Source: Incurvaria masculella
Lineage: Eukaryota; Arthropoda; Insecta; Lepidoptera; Incurvariidae
DNA length: 64,000 bases
Direction of reading: 5' to 3'
Assembly: GCA_946894095.1 (NCBI GenBank)
Contig: OX335642.1
Location: forward strand, 21,587,021-21,651,020
Of the stretch, positions 35,901 to 38,941 are shown piece by piece. Position numbers and translations under genes: made by a program. Every line of letters begins with the position of its first letter. Position 1 is the stretch's first letter. A model generated the notes under the pieces. It was not told the origin of the DNA and searched no databases. It saw only the letters and a list, made by a program, of their open reading frames with translations.

Positions 35901-36148
35901 GTCTCACCAACGGCGACGCGCGCAAGTCGCCGCTGGAGCCGCGAGCCGAGCTCCCCCCCGACACCGCCACCGCCGCCGACTCGGACGCGAACAAGAAGTC
36001 CACGGAGGCGAGCCAGAAGGCGACCGGCGCGGTCGGCACTGCGCTCGTCAACGACGGCCCCGCGCCCTTCACCGCGGCCGAGGTGCTCGACCGCGCTCGC
36101 ACCAGGTTCGACAAGTTCTGGGGCAAGAAGGAGGAAGACAACGTCTAG
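1197..36148 (+). CDS. Mdm1: MDM1-like centriolar/microtubule-binding protein (whole gene, 15 exons plus a predicted microexon)
   Basis: Vertebrate MDM1 is a microtubule-binding centriole protein that restrains centriole duplication. It carries several short repeats of the form [ST]EYxxxFxW. Four such or related motifs are visible here: SEYRSTYRW (exon 2), TEYRNQFAW (exon 5), KKYIEDYLW (exon 6) and SEYKKKFRP (exon 7). Exon 3 has RRKKYPGVAYKTNELF, matching the conserved RKYPWAGLRSDQL block. Exon 8 has DHITQLYN, matching the region after the SEYRAKF motif. The last residues, FDKFWGKK, match the NFWGK C-terminus of the family. Every junction joins in a consistent phase: 0,1,0,0,1,2,0,2,0,1,1,1,(microexon)0,1,1. 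The total is 2703 nt, 901 codons including the stop. Exons are GC-rich islands in AT-rich introns. The middle of the protein is low-complexity and rich in Ala, Gly, Pro, Ser and Arg. Domain identity is by eye, not by search. Confidence 0.82.
1338..1450 (-). repeat. SINE fragment (shared-body family)
   Basis: Body segment of the SINE family seen complete at 30769 and 10330. On the minus strand it carries the 'gtggttcggattcc' stretch and the 'gatggtcggagcggcaatg' stretch. Head and tail are missing. Confidence 0.6.
1451..2283. other. Intron sequence, no feature recognised
   Basis: AT-rich MDM1 intron 1 sequence between the SINE fragment and the LINE. I see no gene, RNA or structured repeat in it. 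Confidence 0.6.
2284..3480 (-). mobile_element. 5'-truncated jockey-like non-LTR retrotransposon with partial reverse transcriptase
   Basis: A minus-strand reading frame of about 308 codons (3443 down to 2517) encodes the C-terminal half of a reverse transcriptase. Motifs in order: GVPQGSCLSP, then the catalytic FADDAA, then KTQAMV, then VKYLGVTFDRGL, followed by the thumb region with RSRLTYAAPAWYAL. This order is typical of jockey and related LINEs. The endonuclease and N-terminal reverse transcriptase are absent, so it is a dead 5'-truncated copy. Positions 2284-2516 are its GC-rich 3' UTR, with a CCCGCCCGC hairpin. The reading frame itself is intact, suggesting a fairly young insertion. 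It lies antisense in MDM1 intron 1. Confidence 0.88.
3481..4109. other. Intron sequence, no feature recognised
   Basis: AT-rich intron 1 sequence. A short frame at 3695-3907 has no recognisable domain and no splice context. Confidence 0.5.
4110..4645 (-). repeat. Unclassified repeat, copy 1 (second copy near 31.4 kb)
   Basis: Positions 4330-4645 match 31395-31655 over most of their length, including 'catgaatattactgcgtaag', 'gtgcaagaattaaataaaaa' and 'aattgtatgaaagggcatat'. Positions 4205-4255 also match a short piece at 29858-29890. The multi-copy pattern shows a transposon-derived sequence, possibly a LINE 3' end. I do not recognise the family. Confidence 0.6.
4711..4853 (+). repeat. SINE 3' part (shared-body family) with poly(A)
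   Basis: Runs from 'gtgttttccatccagttcaa' to the family tail 'ccatccatgtccagtcaca' and a terminal A run. It is the closest match in the window to the tail of the 5S-headed copy at 10330. Confidence 0.75.
4854..5619. other. Intron sequence, no gene recognised
   Basis: Positions about 5430-5520 contain an imperfect inverted repeat built on 'ggactaac' and 'gttagtcc', possibly a small MITE relic. Nothing else is recognised. Confidence 0.4.
5620..6090 (+). repeat. LINE-like 3' tail, family A, copy 1
   Basis: One of four copies (also 11333, 15484 on the minus strand, 17030). Shared landmarks: 'ctaaaatatggtt', 'gtgatgctcgtgaacg', 'ttgtcatgaac', 'agtggatgg' or 'agtggacgt', 'ccagttcttcttcg', 'gagtgcagtgtac' and an AATAAACAAT tail. 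The 'gccagttcttcttcg...gaactggc' part can fold as a stem-loop. A shared 3' end with variable 5' ends is typical of 5'-truncated non-LTR elements or SINEs. Confidence 0.65.
6091..7212. other. Intron sequence, no feature recognised
   Basis: AT-rich MDM1 intron 1 sequence with a C tract near 6990. No gene or RNA is supported. Confidence 0.5.
7213..7380 (+). repeat. MITE family C, partial copy with a hairpin
   Basis: Left end 'ggataatgaggtgatcaag' and 'ccatgcaacggctcgtg' match the terminal repeat of the full copies at 38580, 41444 and 56106. A near-perfect 21-bp inverted repeat (gtttccttagttagatta and its complement) lies at 7265-7308. The right end is missing. Confidence 0.65.
7406..7490 (+). 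repeat. Repeat related to 9611-9690
   Basis: The segment 'ggtacccggctccggtcggg' to 'ttatttcctcgata' matches the start of the element at 9611. It is a decayed partial copy. Confidence 0.55.
7812..7905. repeat. TG-rich low-complexity tract
   Basis: Runs of GTGTG and GTGAG alternate in this tract. It is simple sequence with no coding signal. Confidence 0.8.
8185..8295 (-). repeat. SINE fragment with remnant 5S-type head
   Basis: Contains the body landmark 'ttaacgtgga...accac' followed by 'ggtaacccatcccgaaccca', a decayed version of the 5S-derived head complement 'ggtcacccatctaagacc' in the copy at 10330. Confidence 0.5.
8680..9000. other. GC-rich island about 270-580 bp before exon 2
   Basis: Unlike the flanking AT-rich intron, this stretch is rich in CpG and contains a CCG run at about 8949-8970. 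It could be an alternative promoter for the MDM1-like gene. An ATG at 8915 is followed after 16 nt by GTGAGT, but that phase would not join exon 2 in frame. Promoter function is inference. Confidence 0.3.
9150..9205 (+). repeat. Common lepidopteran 'agggttccgtac' repeat fragment
   Basis: The stretch 'cagggttccgtacccaaagg' with the facing 'aaacggaaccctatt' is the hallmark of an abundant interspersed repeat in moth and butterfly genomes. A related fragment lies at 55131-55170 in inverted form. Confidence 0.6.
9265..9400 (+). CDS. Mdm1: MDM1-like exon 2 (first SEY motif)
   Basis: Acceptor 'gttggcag' at 9264; starts LHSEYRSTYRWHEYKG, the first MDM1 repeat. It then becomes Gly/Ala- and Pro-rich. 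It ends in phase 1 at a donor GTACGA (9401), which is weaker than the gene's other donors. Phase 0 in, phase 1 out. Confidence 0.8.
9611..9874 (+). repeat. Interspersed repeat ending 'ttcagcggttaaggcgtg...'
   Basis: The end 'aaactggttcagcggttaag' plus 'acagacagagttact' is a very common 3' signature of repeats in lepidopteran and other insect genomes. A partial copy is at 7406. Confidence 0.6.
9875..10329. other. Intron with a GC-richer patch, unidentified
   Basis: Positions 9895-10190 are less AT-rich than the surroundings but show no recognisable protein, RNA or repeat partner within the window. Confidence 0.4.
10330..10712 (-). mobile_element. Full-length SINE with a 5S rRNA-derived head
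   Basis: Read on the minus strand it starts near 10712. It contains 'ccgaagttaagcaacg' and 'ttagatgggtgacc', which match the internal promoter region of 5S rRNA (box A and box C). Then follow the body with 'gtggttcggattccac', 'ggtggtagggtttatc', 'gatggtcgaagcggcaatg' and 'ccagttcaatgtagccgtgc', the tail 'ccatccatgtccagtcaca' and poly(A). The body and tail are shared with the tRNA-headed copies at 30769 and 49841. Confidence 0.85.
10927..10962 (+). pseudogene. Decayed partial duplicate of MDM1-like exon 3
   Basis: 'agaccaacgagctgttcga' repeats the exon 3 segment at about 11069-11087 almost exactly, followed by 'cgcccgagcgc' as in the exon but with an internal deletion. It lies less than 50 bp before the real exon's acceptor and has no splice sites of its own. 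Confidence 0.7.
11006..11160 (+). CDS. Mdm1: MDM1-like exon 3 (RKYP block)
   Basis: Acceptor 'cgtttcag' at 11005. Encodes DMFGGRVEPAMPRRKKYPGV and continues AYKTNELF, matching the conserved RKYPWAGLRSDQLG block after the first repeat of vertebrate MDM1. It ends LDRAR at a donor GTCGGG (11161), a weak donor. Phase 1 in, phase 0 out. Confidence 0.8.
11333..11783 (+). repeat. LINE-like 3' tail, family A, copy 2
   Basis: Very similar to 17030-17460, including 'gcatcgctttaaggtccct', 'gcgtgatgctcgtgaacggg', 'tgctccaattggcaaca', 'ccagttcttcttcg' and an AATAAACAAT microsatellite tail. Confidence 0.75.
11784..12135. other. Intron 3 remainder
   Basis: Unremarkable intron sequence. Positions 12120-12135 are the acceptor region of exon 4. 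Confidence 0.5.
12136..12231 (+). CDS. Mdm1: MDM1-like exon 4
   Basis: Acceptor 'cgcatgcag' at 12135, 32 complete codons (SVERNDSRPGAGRRSKSEGP, then RQPRWTDTVETK), donor GTACAT at 12232. Phase 0 in and out, so skipping it would keep the frame. It is Arg/Ser-rich, like the disordered Arg/Ser-rich segment after the first repeats of vertebrate MDM1. Identification rests on phase and position. Confidence 0.7.
12232..13032. other. Intron 4, no feature recognised
   Basis: AT-rich intron with no repeat partner found in the window. Confidence 0.5.
13033..13240 (+). CDS. Mdm1: MDM1-like exon 5 (second SEY motif)
   Basis: Acceptor 'ctggtgtag' at 13032. Encodes GPATGAGLGEPLASKEVEAS, then TEYRNQFAWPKD, the second microtubule-binding repeat, then an Ala-rich stretch ending AAGGDG. 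Strong donor GTAAGT at 13241. Phase 0 in, phase 1 out. It is followed at once by decayed tandem copies. Confidence 0.82.
13250..13443 (+). pseudogene. Decayed tandem copy of MDM1-like exon 5
   Basis: From 'cttcctgctgtcgcagggtc' this repeats exon 5 with its acceptor and the whole TEYRNQ region, but a small indel shifts the frame and CAG has become TAG after the EYRN equivalent (13343-13345). It still ends in a usable-looking donor, CAGTGAGT at 13441. The middle Ala-rich part is largely deleted. Confidence 0.85.
13450..13497 (+). pseudogene. Third, partial copy of the exon 5 start
   Basis: 'cttcctactagtgcagg' and 'atccggcaacgagcgccggg' repeat the acceptor and first codons of exon 5 before similarity stops. 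With 13017 and 13251 it makes three acceptor-plus-start copies in about 480 bp. Confidence 0.75.
13498..13985. other. Intron 5 part, no feature recognised
   Basis: AT-rich sequence with an A tract near 13570. Confidence 0.5.
13986..14068 (+). repeat. SINE 3' tail fragment
   Basis: 'atgtggtgtattgggctaat' to 'aatccatgtcag' plus a terminal A run, matching the last 80 bp of the copy at 30769. Confidence 0.65.
14069..15483. other. Intron 5 part, no gene recognised
   Basis: AT-rich sequence. Two short related stretches ('gcagtttggaagtttagaag' near 15268 and 'ccggttggaagtttagaagc' near 15423) suggest a small unclassified repeat. No coding or RNA signal. Confidence 0.4.
15484..15841 (-). repeat. 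LINE-like 3' tail, family A, copy 3 (inverted)
   Basis: Reverse complement of the family: 'acgtccacttagt', 'gttcatgataaatatcagtt', 'ttgccaattggagca' and 'ccccacaaacagcacccatt'. The AATAAA-type tail is lost. Confidence 0.65.
15948..16108 (+). repeat. LINE/SINE 3' tail, family B, ending in (TGAAA)n
   Basis: 'gtgaagtttctttgcgggtt', 'cttctttactgggttgatcg', 'ggtgtagtttgactacca' and an AAATGAAATGAAATG tail. A second copy is at 63724-63875 on the minus strand. Confidence 0.65.
16318..16440 (+). repeat. Common lepidopteran 'cacagggctgtatctcatg' repeat
   Basis: 'tgtccgtccgtccgtctgtc' followed by 'acagggctgtatctcatgaa', 'cgtaatag' and 'aaattttcacagagtatgta' is a signature I recognise from many lepidopteran genes. 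It lies in intron 5. Confidence 0.65.
16867..17012 (+). repeat. SINE 5' part with tRNA-type head
   Basis: 'ggctcgtaggcttctacgcc' is a decayed tRNA-like head, followed by 'cataccaccac'-type sequence, 'ctctttctgagttggataag' and 'tatggttcggaa', in the same order as the copy at 30769. The body after 17012 is missing. Confidence 0.65.
17030..17460 (+). repeat. LINE-like 3' tail, family A, copy 4
   Basis: Same landmarks as 11333-11783, including 'gcatcgcttggaggtcctt', 'gcgtgatgctcgtgaacggg', 'tagactaagtggacgttg' and an AATAAACAATA tail. It directly follows the truncated SINE. Confidence 0.75.
17461..18669. other. Intron 5 end, no feature recognised
   Basis: AT-rich sequence. A minus-strand frame at 17467-17814 shows no domain and no codon bias distinct from intron. 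Positions 18640-18669 are the acceptor region of exon 6. Confidence 0.4.
18670..18790 (+). CDS. Mdm1: MDM1-like exon 6 (third motif, KKYIEDYLW)
   Basis: Acceptor 'tgcttgaag' at 18669. Encodes TTEMEPLMNHGEDNNVNEDH, then ASKKYIEDYLWNGHKPGVP, a diverged form of the EYxxxFxW repeat. Donor GTACGG at 18791. Phase 1 in, phase 2 out. Confidence 0.75.
18975..19335 (+). mobile_element. MITE-like repeat E, copy 1
   Basis: Begins 'gcttaaggggatgataa' and ends 'tttcacttacgcccttaa', short terminal inverted repeats with TTAAGGG. The same sequence recurs at 26733-28056, broken there by other insertions. Shared landmarks: 'ctcaaattagacaaatattt', 'aacacagaat' and 'tttcaaatatagct'. Confidence 0.6.
19414..19785 (+). 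mobile_element. MITE family A, copy 1 (long inverted terminal repeats)
   Basis: About 372 bp. The left end 'ttaaggctgttccgaccc' and 'gcaaaaagtattgcacttta' is the inverse of the right end, with 'taaagtgcaatactttttgc' and 'gggtcggaacatccttaa'. There is no coding capacity. A second copy in opposite orientation is at 43302-43679. TTAA at both ends suggests a piggyBac-type target site, but I have not proved the duplication. Confidence 0.85.
19786..21009. other. Intron 6 end, no feature recognised
   Basis: AT-rich intron. No repeat partner was found within the window. Confidence 0.5.
21010..21358 (+). CDS. Mdm1: MDM1-like exon 7 (fourth motif, longest internal exon)
   Basis: Acceptor 'attttccag' at 21009; the split Arg codon joins exon 6. 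Encodes KSTFRSALSAF..., then KSEYKKKFRPFSQYVFEASK, matching SEYRAKFLSPAQYLYKAGAW of vertebrate MDM1, and later DGESWYREVLDSRKRAGEYK, which fits the following REKAEFYRKRVQGTHF helix. Donor GTGTGC at 21359. This is the best-conserved exon. Phase 2 in, phase 0 out. Confidence 0.87.
21740..21918 (+). CDS. Mdm1: MDM1-like exon 8
   Basis: I chose the acceptor at 21739 ('ttgtttaaag') because it follows a good pyrimidine tract and gives an open frame; the nearer AG at 21755 would read into TGA in phase 0. Encodes FRLTIGMIPNKWYTPQYRGW, then GTELAPDHITQLYNKQIELW, matching FSRDHLNQILSD of the family, then SRRSSLSALSLAATNH. The donor GTACGC at 21919 gives phase 2, which matches exon 9 exactly. Phase 0 in, phase 2 out. 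Confidence 0.78.
22113..23397 (-). mobile_element. Mariner-like element with terminal inverted repeats
   Basis: 1285 bp. The left end 'ttaggttggggaaaaagt' and the right end, complement 'ataggtcggggaaaaagt', are about 28-bp imperfect inverted repeats. Both are flanked by TA (22111-22112 and 23398-23399), the mariner target duplication. It carries one transposase frame on the minus strand and sits in MDM1 intron 8. Length, ends and target site are all typical of mariner. Confidence 0.93.
22190..23215 (-). pseudogene. Mariner transposase (DD34D) broken by one in-frame stop
   Basis: Starts MIESNEEIRYILKFYYKKGK at 23215. The N-terminus contains two helix-turn-helix DNA-binding domains (first about residues 5-55, second with SSYDVAEELGIDHKTVLAHL at about 95-115). 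Catalytic triad: TGDEKW, HHDNARPH and SPDLAPSD, with 34 residues between the last two Asp. The WVPHEL linker is intact. A TGA at 22568-22570 interrupts an otherwise continuous frame of 341 codons; the four codons after it and the 121-codon remainder stay in phase, so only a nonsense change is visible. The element moved by cut-and-paste when active. This copy should now be inactive unless the stop is read through. Confidence 0.93.
23400..24651. other. Intron 8 end with lepidopteran 'gaagtcggt' repeat pieces
   Basis: Contains 'tgtttgaagtcggtaaac' (24120) and 'cctcctcctttttgaagtcg' (24301), pieces of a repeat I know to be abundant in moth and butterfly genomes. A further copy is at 53722. No gene is seen. 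Confidence 0.5.
24652..24808 (+). CDS. Mdm1: MDM1-like exon 9
   Basis: Acceptor 'tatgacag' at 24651. One base completes the Lys codon from exon 8, then ALAAGEREAAEAKSRSPKKV and KSFRAAPHTSVHAKLQEARQ, ending SPQK. Basic and Ser-rich, probably partly helical. Donor GTGACC at 24809. Phase 2 in, phase 0 out. Confidence 0.75.
24931..25153 (+). mobile_element. MITE family B, copy 1
   Basis: Left end 'agggctgatttttcaat' and right end 'taaaaatcgcccc' are inverted repeats. Internal 'gataactatttgac' and 'gactatccgtcttgtgac' recur in inverted orientation at 53766-54000. Non-coding. Confidence 0.75.
25154..25783. other. Intron 9, no feature recognised
   Basis: Very A-rich on the + strand (25490-25660). 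The Lys-rich frame there reflects base composition only. Confidence 0.5.
25784..25841 (+). CDS. Mdm1: MDM1-like exon 10 (small)
   Basis: Acceptor 'aatttcacag' at 25783 after a good pyrimidine tract; encodes VQRKKLQGHSFDETTTANE; donor GTAAGT at 25842. Continues the basic segment of exon 9. Phase 0 in, phase 1 out. Confidence 0.72.
26410..26661 (+). CDS. Mdm1: MDM1-like exon 11 (low-complexity)
   Basis: Acceptor 'attgttgcag' at 26409; encodes KSAITREGSAPRSPRKQTN, a Gly/Ala run, a Pro/Ala/Arg-rich stretch and LVNGHDPPRPRKPT; donor GTGAGC at 26662. GC content is far above the intron. Low complexity prevents family-level matching, but phase (1 in, 1 out) and splice sites are consistent. Confidence 0.72.
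26853..27397 (+). mobile_element. MITE family D with about 115-bp terminal inverted repeats
   Basis: Left arm 'ggaggtcacgacattttt', 'ggtcacgataaggtaaatgg', 'accctctgatgctaaat' and 'caagtggttgcgtt' is the inverse of the right arm, 'aacgcaaccacttg', 'atttagcttcagagggttg' and 'ttttgtcgcgacctcc'. Centre AT-rich, no coding capacity. Confidence 0.8.
27495..27925. other. GC-rich block inserted in repeat E
   Basis: Breaks repeat E between 'caaatatttataac' and 'aacacagaatg'. Its core (27620-27720) is open on both strands. It contains AG at 27628-27629 and GT-like donors in the right phase for MDM1, but its position inside a younger insertion argues against an ancestral exon. Origin unknown. Confidence 0.4.
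28057..28959. other. Intron 11 end, no feature recognised
   Basis: AT-rich. Positions 28930-28959 contain a long pyrimidine tract, the acceptor region of exon 12. Confidence 0.5.
28960..29091 (+). CDS. Mdm1: MDM1-like exon 12
   Basis: Acceptor 'ctcccgatcgtatag' at 28959; encodes LPLNSRVKSTTKKTTAKTPS and PTTVTANSAKRRSRSVSKVG; donor GTGCGT at 29092. Basic Ser/Thr/Lys-rich. Phase 1 in, phase 1 out, so it joins exon 11 directly. Confidence 0.72.
29425..29438 (+). CDS. Mdm1: Predicted 14-nt microexon of the MDM1-like gene
   Basis: Exon 12 ends in phase 1 but exon 13 can only be entered in phase 0, because an in-frame TGA lies just before its acceptor. A 14-nt segment at 29425 supplies exactly this change: a very strong pyrimidine tract ('ctcgctctctttgtgtttc' then 'tattatag'), the bases ATAGGAGGGAAAGG and a GTGTGT donor at the start of a TG repeat. 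It would encode DRRER at the junction. This is inference from phase and splice signals; another exon in 29092-31741 could do the same job. Confidence 0.4.
29439..29467. repeat. (TG)n microsatellite
   Basis: Runs of GTGTGT interrupted by one ATG, directly after the predicted microexon donor. Confidence 0.9.
29936..29992. repeat. (AG)n microsatellite
   Basis: About 57 bp of almost pure AG. Positions 29858-29890, just before it, carry a short fragment of the repeat at 4205. Confidence 0.95.
29993..30768. other. Intron, no feature recognised
   Basis: AT-rich intron sequence with no coding or RNA signal. Confidence 0.5.
30769..31176 (+). mobile_element. Full-length SINE with a tRNA-derived head
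   Basis: The head 'agctcgtggtctaggggc' (A-box-like) and 'gaggtttcaactcctcgcc' (B-box-like, in a hairpin like a T arm) is a tRNA-derived pol III promoter. Then come a 'ctgagttcgataagtgcatt' region, the shared body ('tatggttcggaacc', 'ggtggtagggttaaaccc', 'gttgaagcggcaataaa', 'ccagttcaatgtagccgtgc') and a tail with poly(A). Confidence 0.85.
31395..31655 (-). repeat. Unclassified repeat, copy 2 (partner of 4110-4645)
   Basis: Matches 4330-4645, e.g. 'cataaatattactacgtaag', 'gtcatacgcctgtgcgtcgc' and 'aattgtatgaaagggcatat'. It ends less than 90 bp before exon 13. Confidence 0.6.
31742..31991 (+). CDS. Mdm1: MDM1-like exon 13
   Basis: Acceptor 'gcatactacag' at 31741. Encodes KRPNMSVGPVESEGAGGAAA..., then MNMRSPDPVNWTVPLDTGKS and FTVTQNVKS. 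The SPDPVNWTVPLDTGK block has the look of a conserved short motif. Donor GTGAGT at 31992. Phase 0 in, phase 1 out. ATG at 31754 could serve as an internal start. Confidence 0.78.
31992..33375. other. Intron 13, no feature recognised
   Basis: GC-rich for about 100 bp after the donor (CGCCG run), then AT-rich. No repeat partner found. Confidence 0.5.
33376..33486 (+). CDS. Mdm1: MDM1-like exon 14
   Basis: Acceptor 'catccatttcag' at 33375. Encodes DNAKRPSSEFKGMSICEESD and VASEGGPAEAVTAAAA. The donor GTACTA at 33487 is weak. If not spliced, the frame continues 10 codons (GTTDAAILLE) and stops at 33516-33518, giving a possible short C-terminus. Phase 1 in, phase 1 out. Confidence 0.75.
33540..33590. 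repeat. CCGCCACA short tandem repeat
   Basis: Four adjacent CCGCCACA-like units just after the alternative stop of exon 14. Confidence 0.8.
33591..35738. other. Intron 14, with a short hairpin at 35549-35597
   Basis: AT-rich intron. 'aaaaatgttttaccaaacc' with its complement forms a hairpin of about 23 bp arms near 35570. A (TG)n tract is at 34883-34900. No gene is seen. Confidence 0.5.
35739..36148 (+). CDS. Mdm1: MDM1-like last exon with conserved FWGK C-terminus
   Basis: Acceptor 'ccgttgcag' at 35738, phase 1, completing a Glu codon. Encodes LAPVHHQLSPKRTLKKSDSP, a Ser/Thr/Pro-rich stretch with many SP and TP sites, then AEVLDRARTRFDKFWGKKEE and DNV, stop TAG at 36146. The end mirrors the RAKKRKENFWGK C-terminus of vertebrate MDM1, the strongest single family marker in this gene. 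Confidence 0.87.
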
Positions 36149-36191
36149 TTTCACCTGTCGGGTGTTCCATACCTTTAGGTCAATCGTGGGG

Positions 36192-36625
36192 TGATCGCAA
36201 TGCTGAGCTTTCAATATGATGATATTAGTACATAGCTCCAAGTTAGCCCTTCCATCACTTAACTGATAAATTGAGGGGTGCTCGCAATCCTGAGCTTTCA
36301 ATATGACGACATGAGTGCATAGCTCCAAGTTAGCCCTTTCATCACTCAACTGATAAAGTGAGGGGTGATCGCAATCCTGAGCTGTCAATATAACGACATT
36401 AATACATAGCTCCAAGTTAGCCCTTCCATCACTCAATTGATAAAGTGAGGGGTGATCGAAATCCTGAGCTTTCAATATGACGACATGAGTACATAACTCT
36501 AAGTTAGCCCTTCCGTCACTTAACTGATAACGTGAGGGGTGATAGCAATCCTCAGCTGTCAATATGACGACATTAATACATAGCTCCAAGTTGGCCCTTC
36601 TATCACTTAACTGATAAAGTGAAAG
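36192..36625. repeat. 87-bp minisatellite, five copies, in the presumed 3' UTR
   Basis: 'catagctccaagttagccct' recurs exactly every 87 bp (36235, 36322, 36409, 36496, 36583). Copies alternate between two subtypes ('gacgacatgagtgcat' and 'acgacattaatacat'), implying growth by two-unit steps. It starts about 45 bp after the MDM1 stop codon. Confidence 0.95.
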
Positions 36626-36639
36626 ATTCACTATACAAC

Positions 36640-37584
36640 CTGACTTTCGAGGTTCGTTATGATTGTTTGTTCAAATAACCTGCCAGTTTTAATTTTAAAC
36701 TTCATCATATTTCACTTAGAATTAAAACTATGATCGTTGGAAGTCACGGTGGAGGTTCGGGTTCTGTTACTATAAAGTAGCTGCAATGCAAACATAATAT
36801 ATTATGTAACTATTTTGCTTTAGTGCATGATTTTTTTTTATTTTGAAATTTGGATCCCGAAAATTCAGCTTATTTCTAGAGTGATTGCTTCTTCGAGGTG
36901 GGTTCCCAATATTTAATGATCGATGAATAAAATTGAAATGGTGATCAACAATGAAGATCGCCGCGCTACGTCGATGTACCTTGGCACGTGCTCAAACTTT
37001 TTGGTTTTAACATATTTACCATCCCGAATCCCGCCGATACACGAAATTATTAGATTTTTACAAATTCTAAAACATTGATCTTTTAGTGTAGAATATTGCC
37101 TTACATAAATACAATATAGCACATAACTTTTTAGCCAACTGATTTGTTTTATATTTCCCGAACTTTATTAGAATTCCGTCCAGTATTCAATAATAACCCC
37201 GACAACTGTGCGCTTGGGGAGCACCCACACACAGAGGTAGCAGATAGCAAATCATTGCCTATCAATAATTATCGAGTGCCTTCTGTCGTAGTCCTGGTTG
37301 GAAGCTTATACATGCACTGGCATCGTCTAGGTGAGTCGTTTACATACATTGATATCAATAACACTTTCTTATTACATAATTACGAGCGCTCAGAATAGGC
37401 TCTCGTTTCTACATACATTGCAGCTAAACAAGACGGCGAAGGATGCCAAAGCGTATGAGATTGATTTATCTTAATTTTGTCCCGACTGACGCAAAATTTA
37501 CAGAAGATATGTTTTACTACTGCGCCGATAGCTCCATGACACTTTAAGGAACTGGGCATAGATGTCTAATACCTCACTTCATTG
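36640..37584. other. Intergenic or 3' UTR, possible poly(A) signal
   Basis: First AATAAA on the + strand after the stop is near 36926; whether it ends the MDM1 transcript cannot be told. No other feature is recognised. Confidence 0.4.
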
Positions 37585-37870
37585 CGCAACCAGGTTAAGG
37601 TGCAATGCTAGAACCTTCCTAATATTGCACAGCTGGACTGAAAACACGGACAATTCATACCTTCATCGTCCCTTTGGGCATCTTTTATTTGATGAATTGG
37701 TACCACTTCGGTTAGGATTAAATCTACCACCTAGTATGTATGTAAGGAAAAATAACTTACGTATGTAAGGAATGGAACCTTAAGTTTTACTTACGTACGT
37801 AAACCACGATCAGTCTCAGCGGCCGAAAGCAACCCATCCAAACAACCACTTACCCACTGGCCATAGTTGA
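37585..37870 (-). repeat. SINE copy, decayed, probably 5S-headed
   Basis: Body landmarks 'gcaatgctagaaccttcct', 'atattgcacagctgga' and 'aaccacgatcagtctcagc', followed by 'gcaacccatccaaacaacca', which resembles the complement of the 5S-type head. An inserted GTATGTATGTAAGG repeat breaks the body. Confidence 0.55.
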
Positions 37871-38579
37871 GAGGAAACTCAGTACGGTTCTTTGGGTAAT
37901 AACTGTCTGTCTTTCGAAACAGTTAATTTTGAAATTAAATATGGGTATTTAAATGTGGATCTCTCAGATCTTAGAAGTAGACGAGATTTGGATTGTATGG
38001 TATTTAGGTAGAATAAATTATCCATTTCCAGAGCTTAAGATATATTTGAATTACTGATGTTAATAACTTGTCGAGGACAGCTAACGTTGGTTCACTGTGG
38101 AGAAATTTGTAATAAATGATAAATGTGTTATGTTTGTAGATTCATACGATTTCTACGCATCTTCAAGTTGACGCGCATACAATTTGACAAGATGTTGCTA
38201 TCATAAATTCATACATTAGGTTCCTACATACCTATTTATGGTTAAAAATGCTGATATGGTCCGTGACTTGCATTTACTGATACGAGCATCTGTCCTGAAT
38301 GTTAAGCATTGGCGACGCGCATTCTCGTGCATACAATGCAAAGTGAGTTCAGCGGACAAGTTGCATGATCATAGGAAATATTGTCAAAAGGAGTAGGAAG
38401 CACTGTCAACTGAAAGAAGATATATTATAATAATTCAAAAGGATGTTCAAAACGTTCTTAAAATTATATTTAATTTAAAGTCCCTCTTTAAATAGGCTAA
38501 TCAGACAGACCTAGGCGGATAGATAGTCTGATAGCATGCAGGTACAATTTAACCGGTGTTTCTCGCACCTTGCCAAGAT
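37871..38579. other. Intergenic, no feature recognised
   Basis: AT-rich sequence without coding or repeat signals that I can support. Confidence 0.5.
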
Positions 38580-38941
38580 TTAGAGAATAATGCGATGATC
38601 AAGTTTCATACCCATTGTATTTATGAAACCCTCGTGCCTATTTTCTCAGTGAAATTAAGAAATATTTTGCATGCACATTAAATTAATGCACTGAGAGCGA
38701 CGTATGTACGTTTTTGTTTTTTTCATAACTTAACATTTATCCACGACACCTTATTGTGTTAATTTACACATTATAAAAGGCGTATATAAGGTAATTTATG
38801 AAAAAAAAAACAAAAGCGTACAGAAATAACCATCAGTTTATTTATTGAATGTACAAAATATCAGAAAAATATTTCATAATTTGACTGAGGAAACGGGCAC
38901 GAGCCATTGCATGGAACTTGATCACCTCATTATCCTCTTAA
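38580..38941 (-). mobile_element. MITE family C, copy
   Basis: Left 'agagaataatgcgatgatca' and right 'tgatcacctcattatcctct' plus 'taa' are inverted repeats. 'gaaacgggcacgagccattg' and 'aactgatgg'-like internal sequence match the copies at 41444 and 56106. Confidence 0.75.

Noticed and set aside
35762..36631. Minus-strand frame of 289 codons with a repeated YQLSD...ANLEL unit
   Set aside because: It is the translation of the 87-bp minisatellite running into the antisense of the MDM1 last exon. The period is divisible by three, so the frame stays open by arithmetic. No splice or start context.
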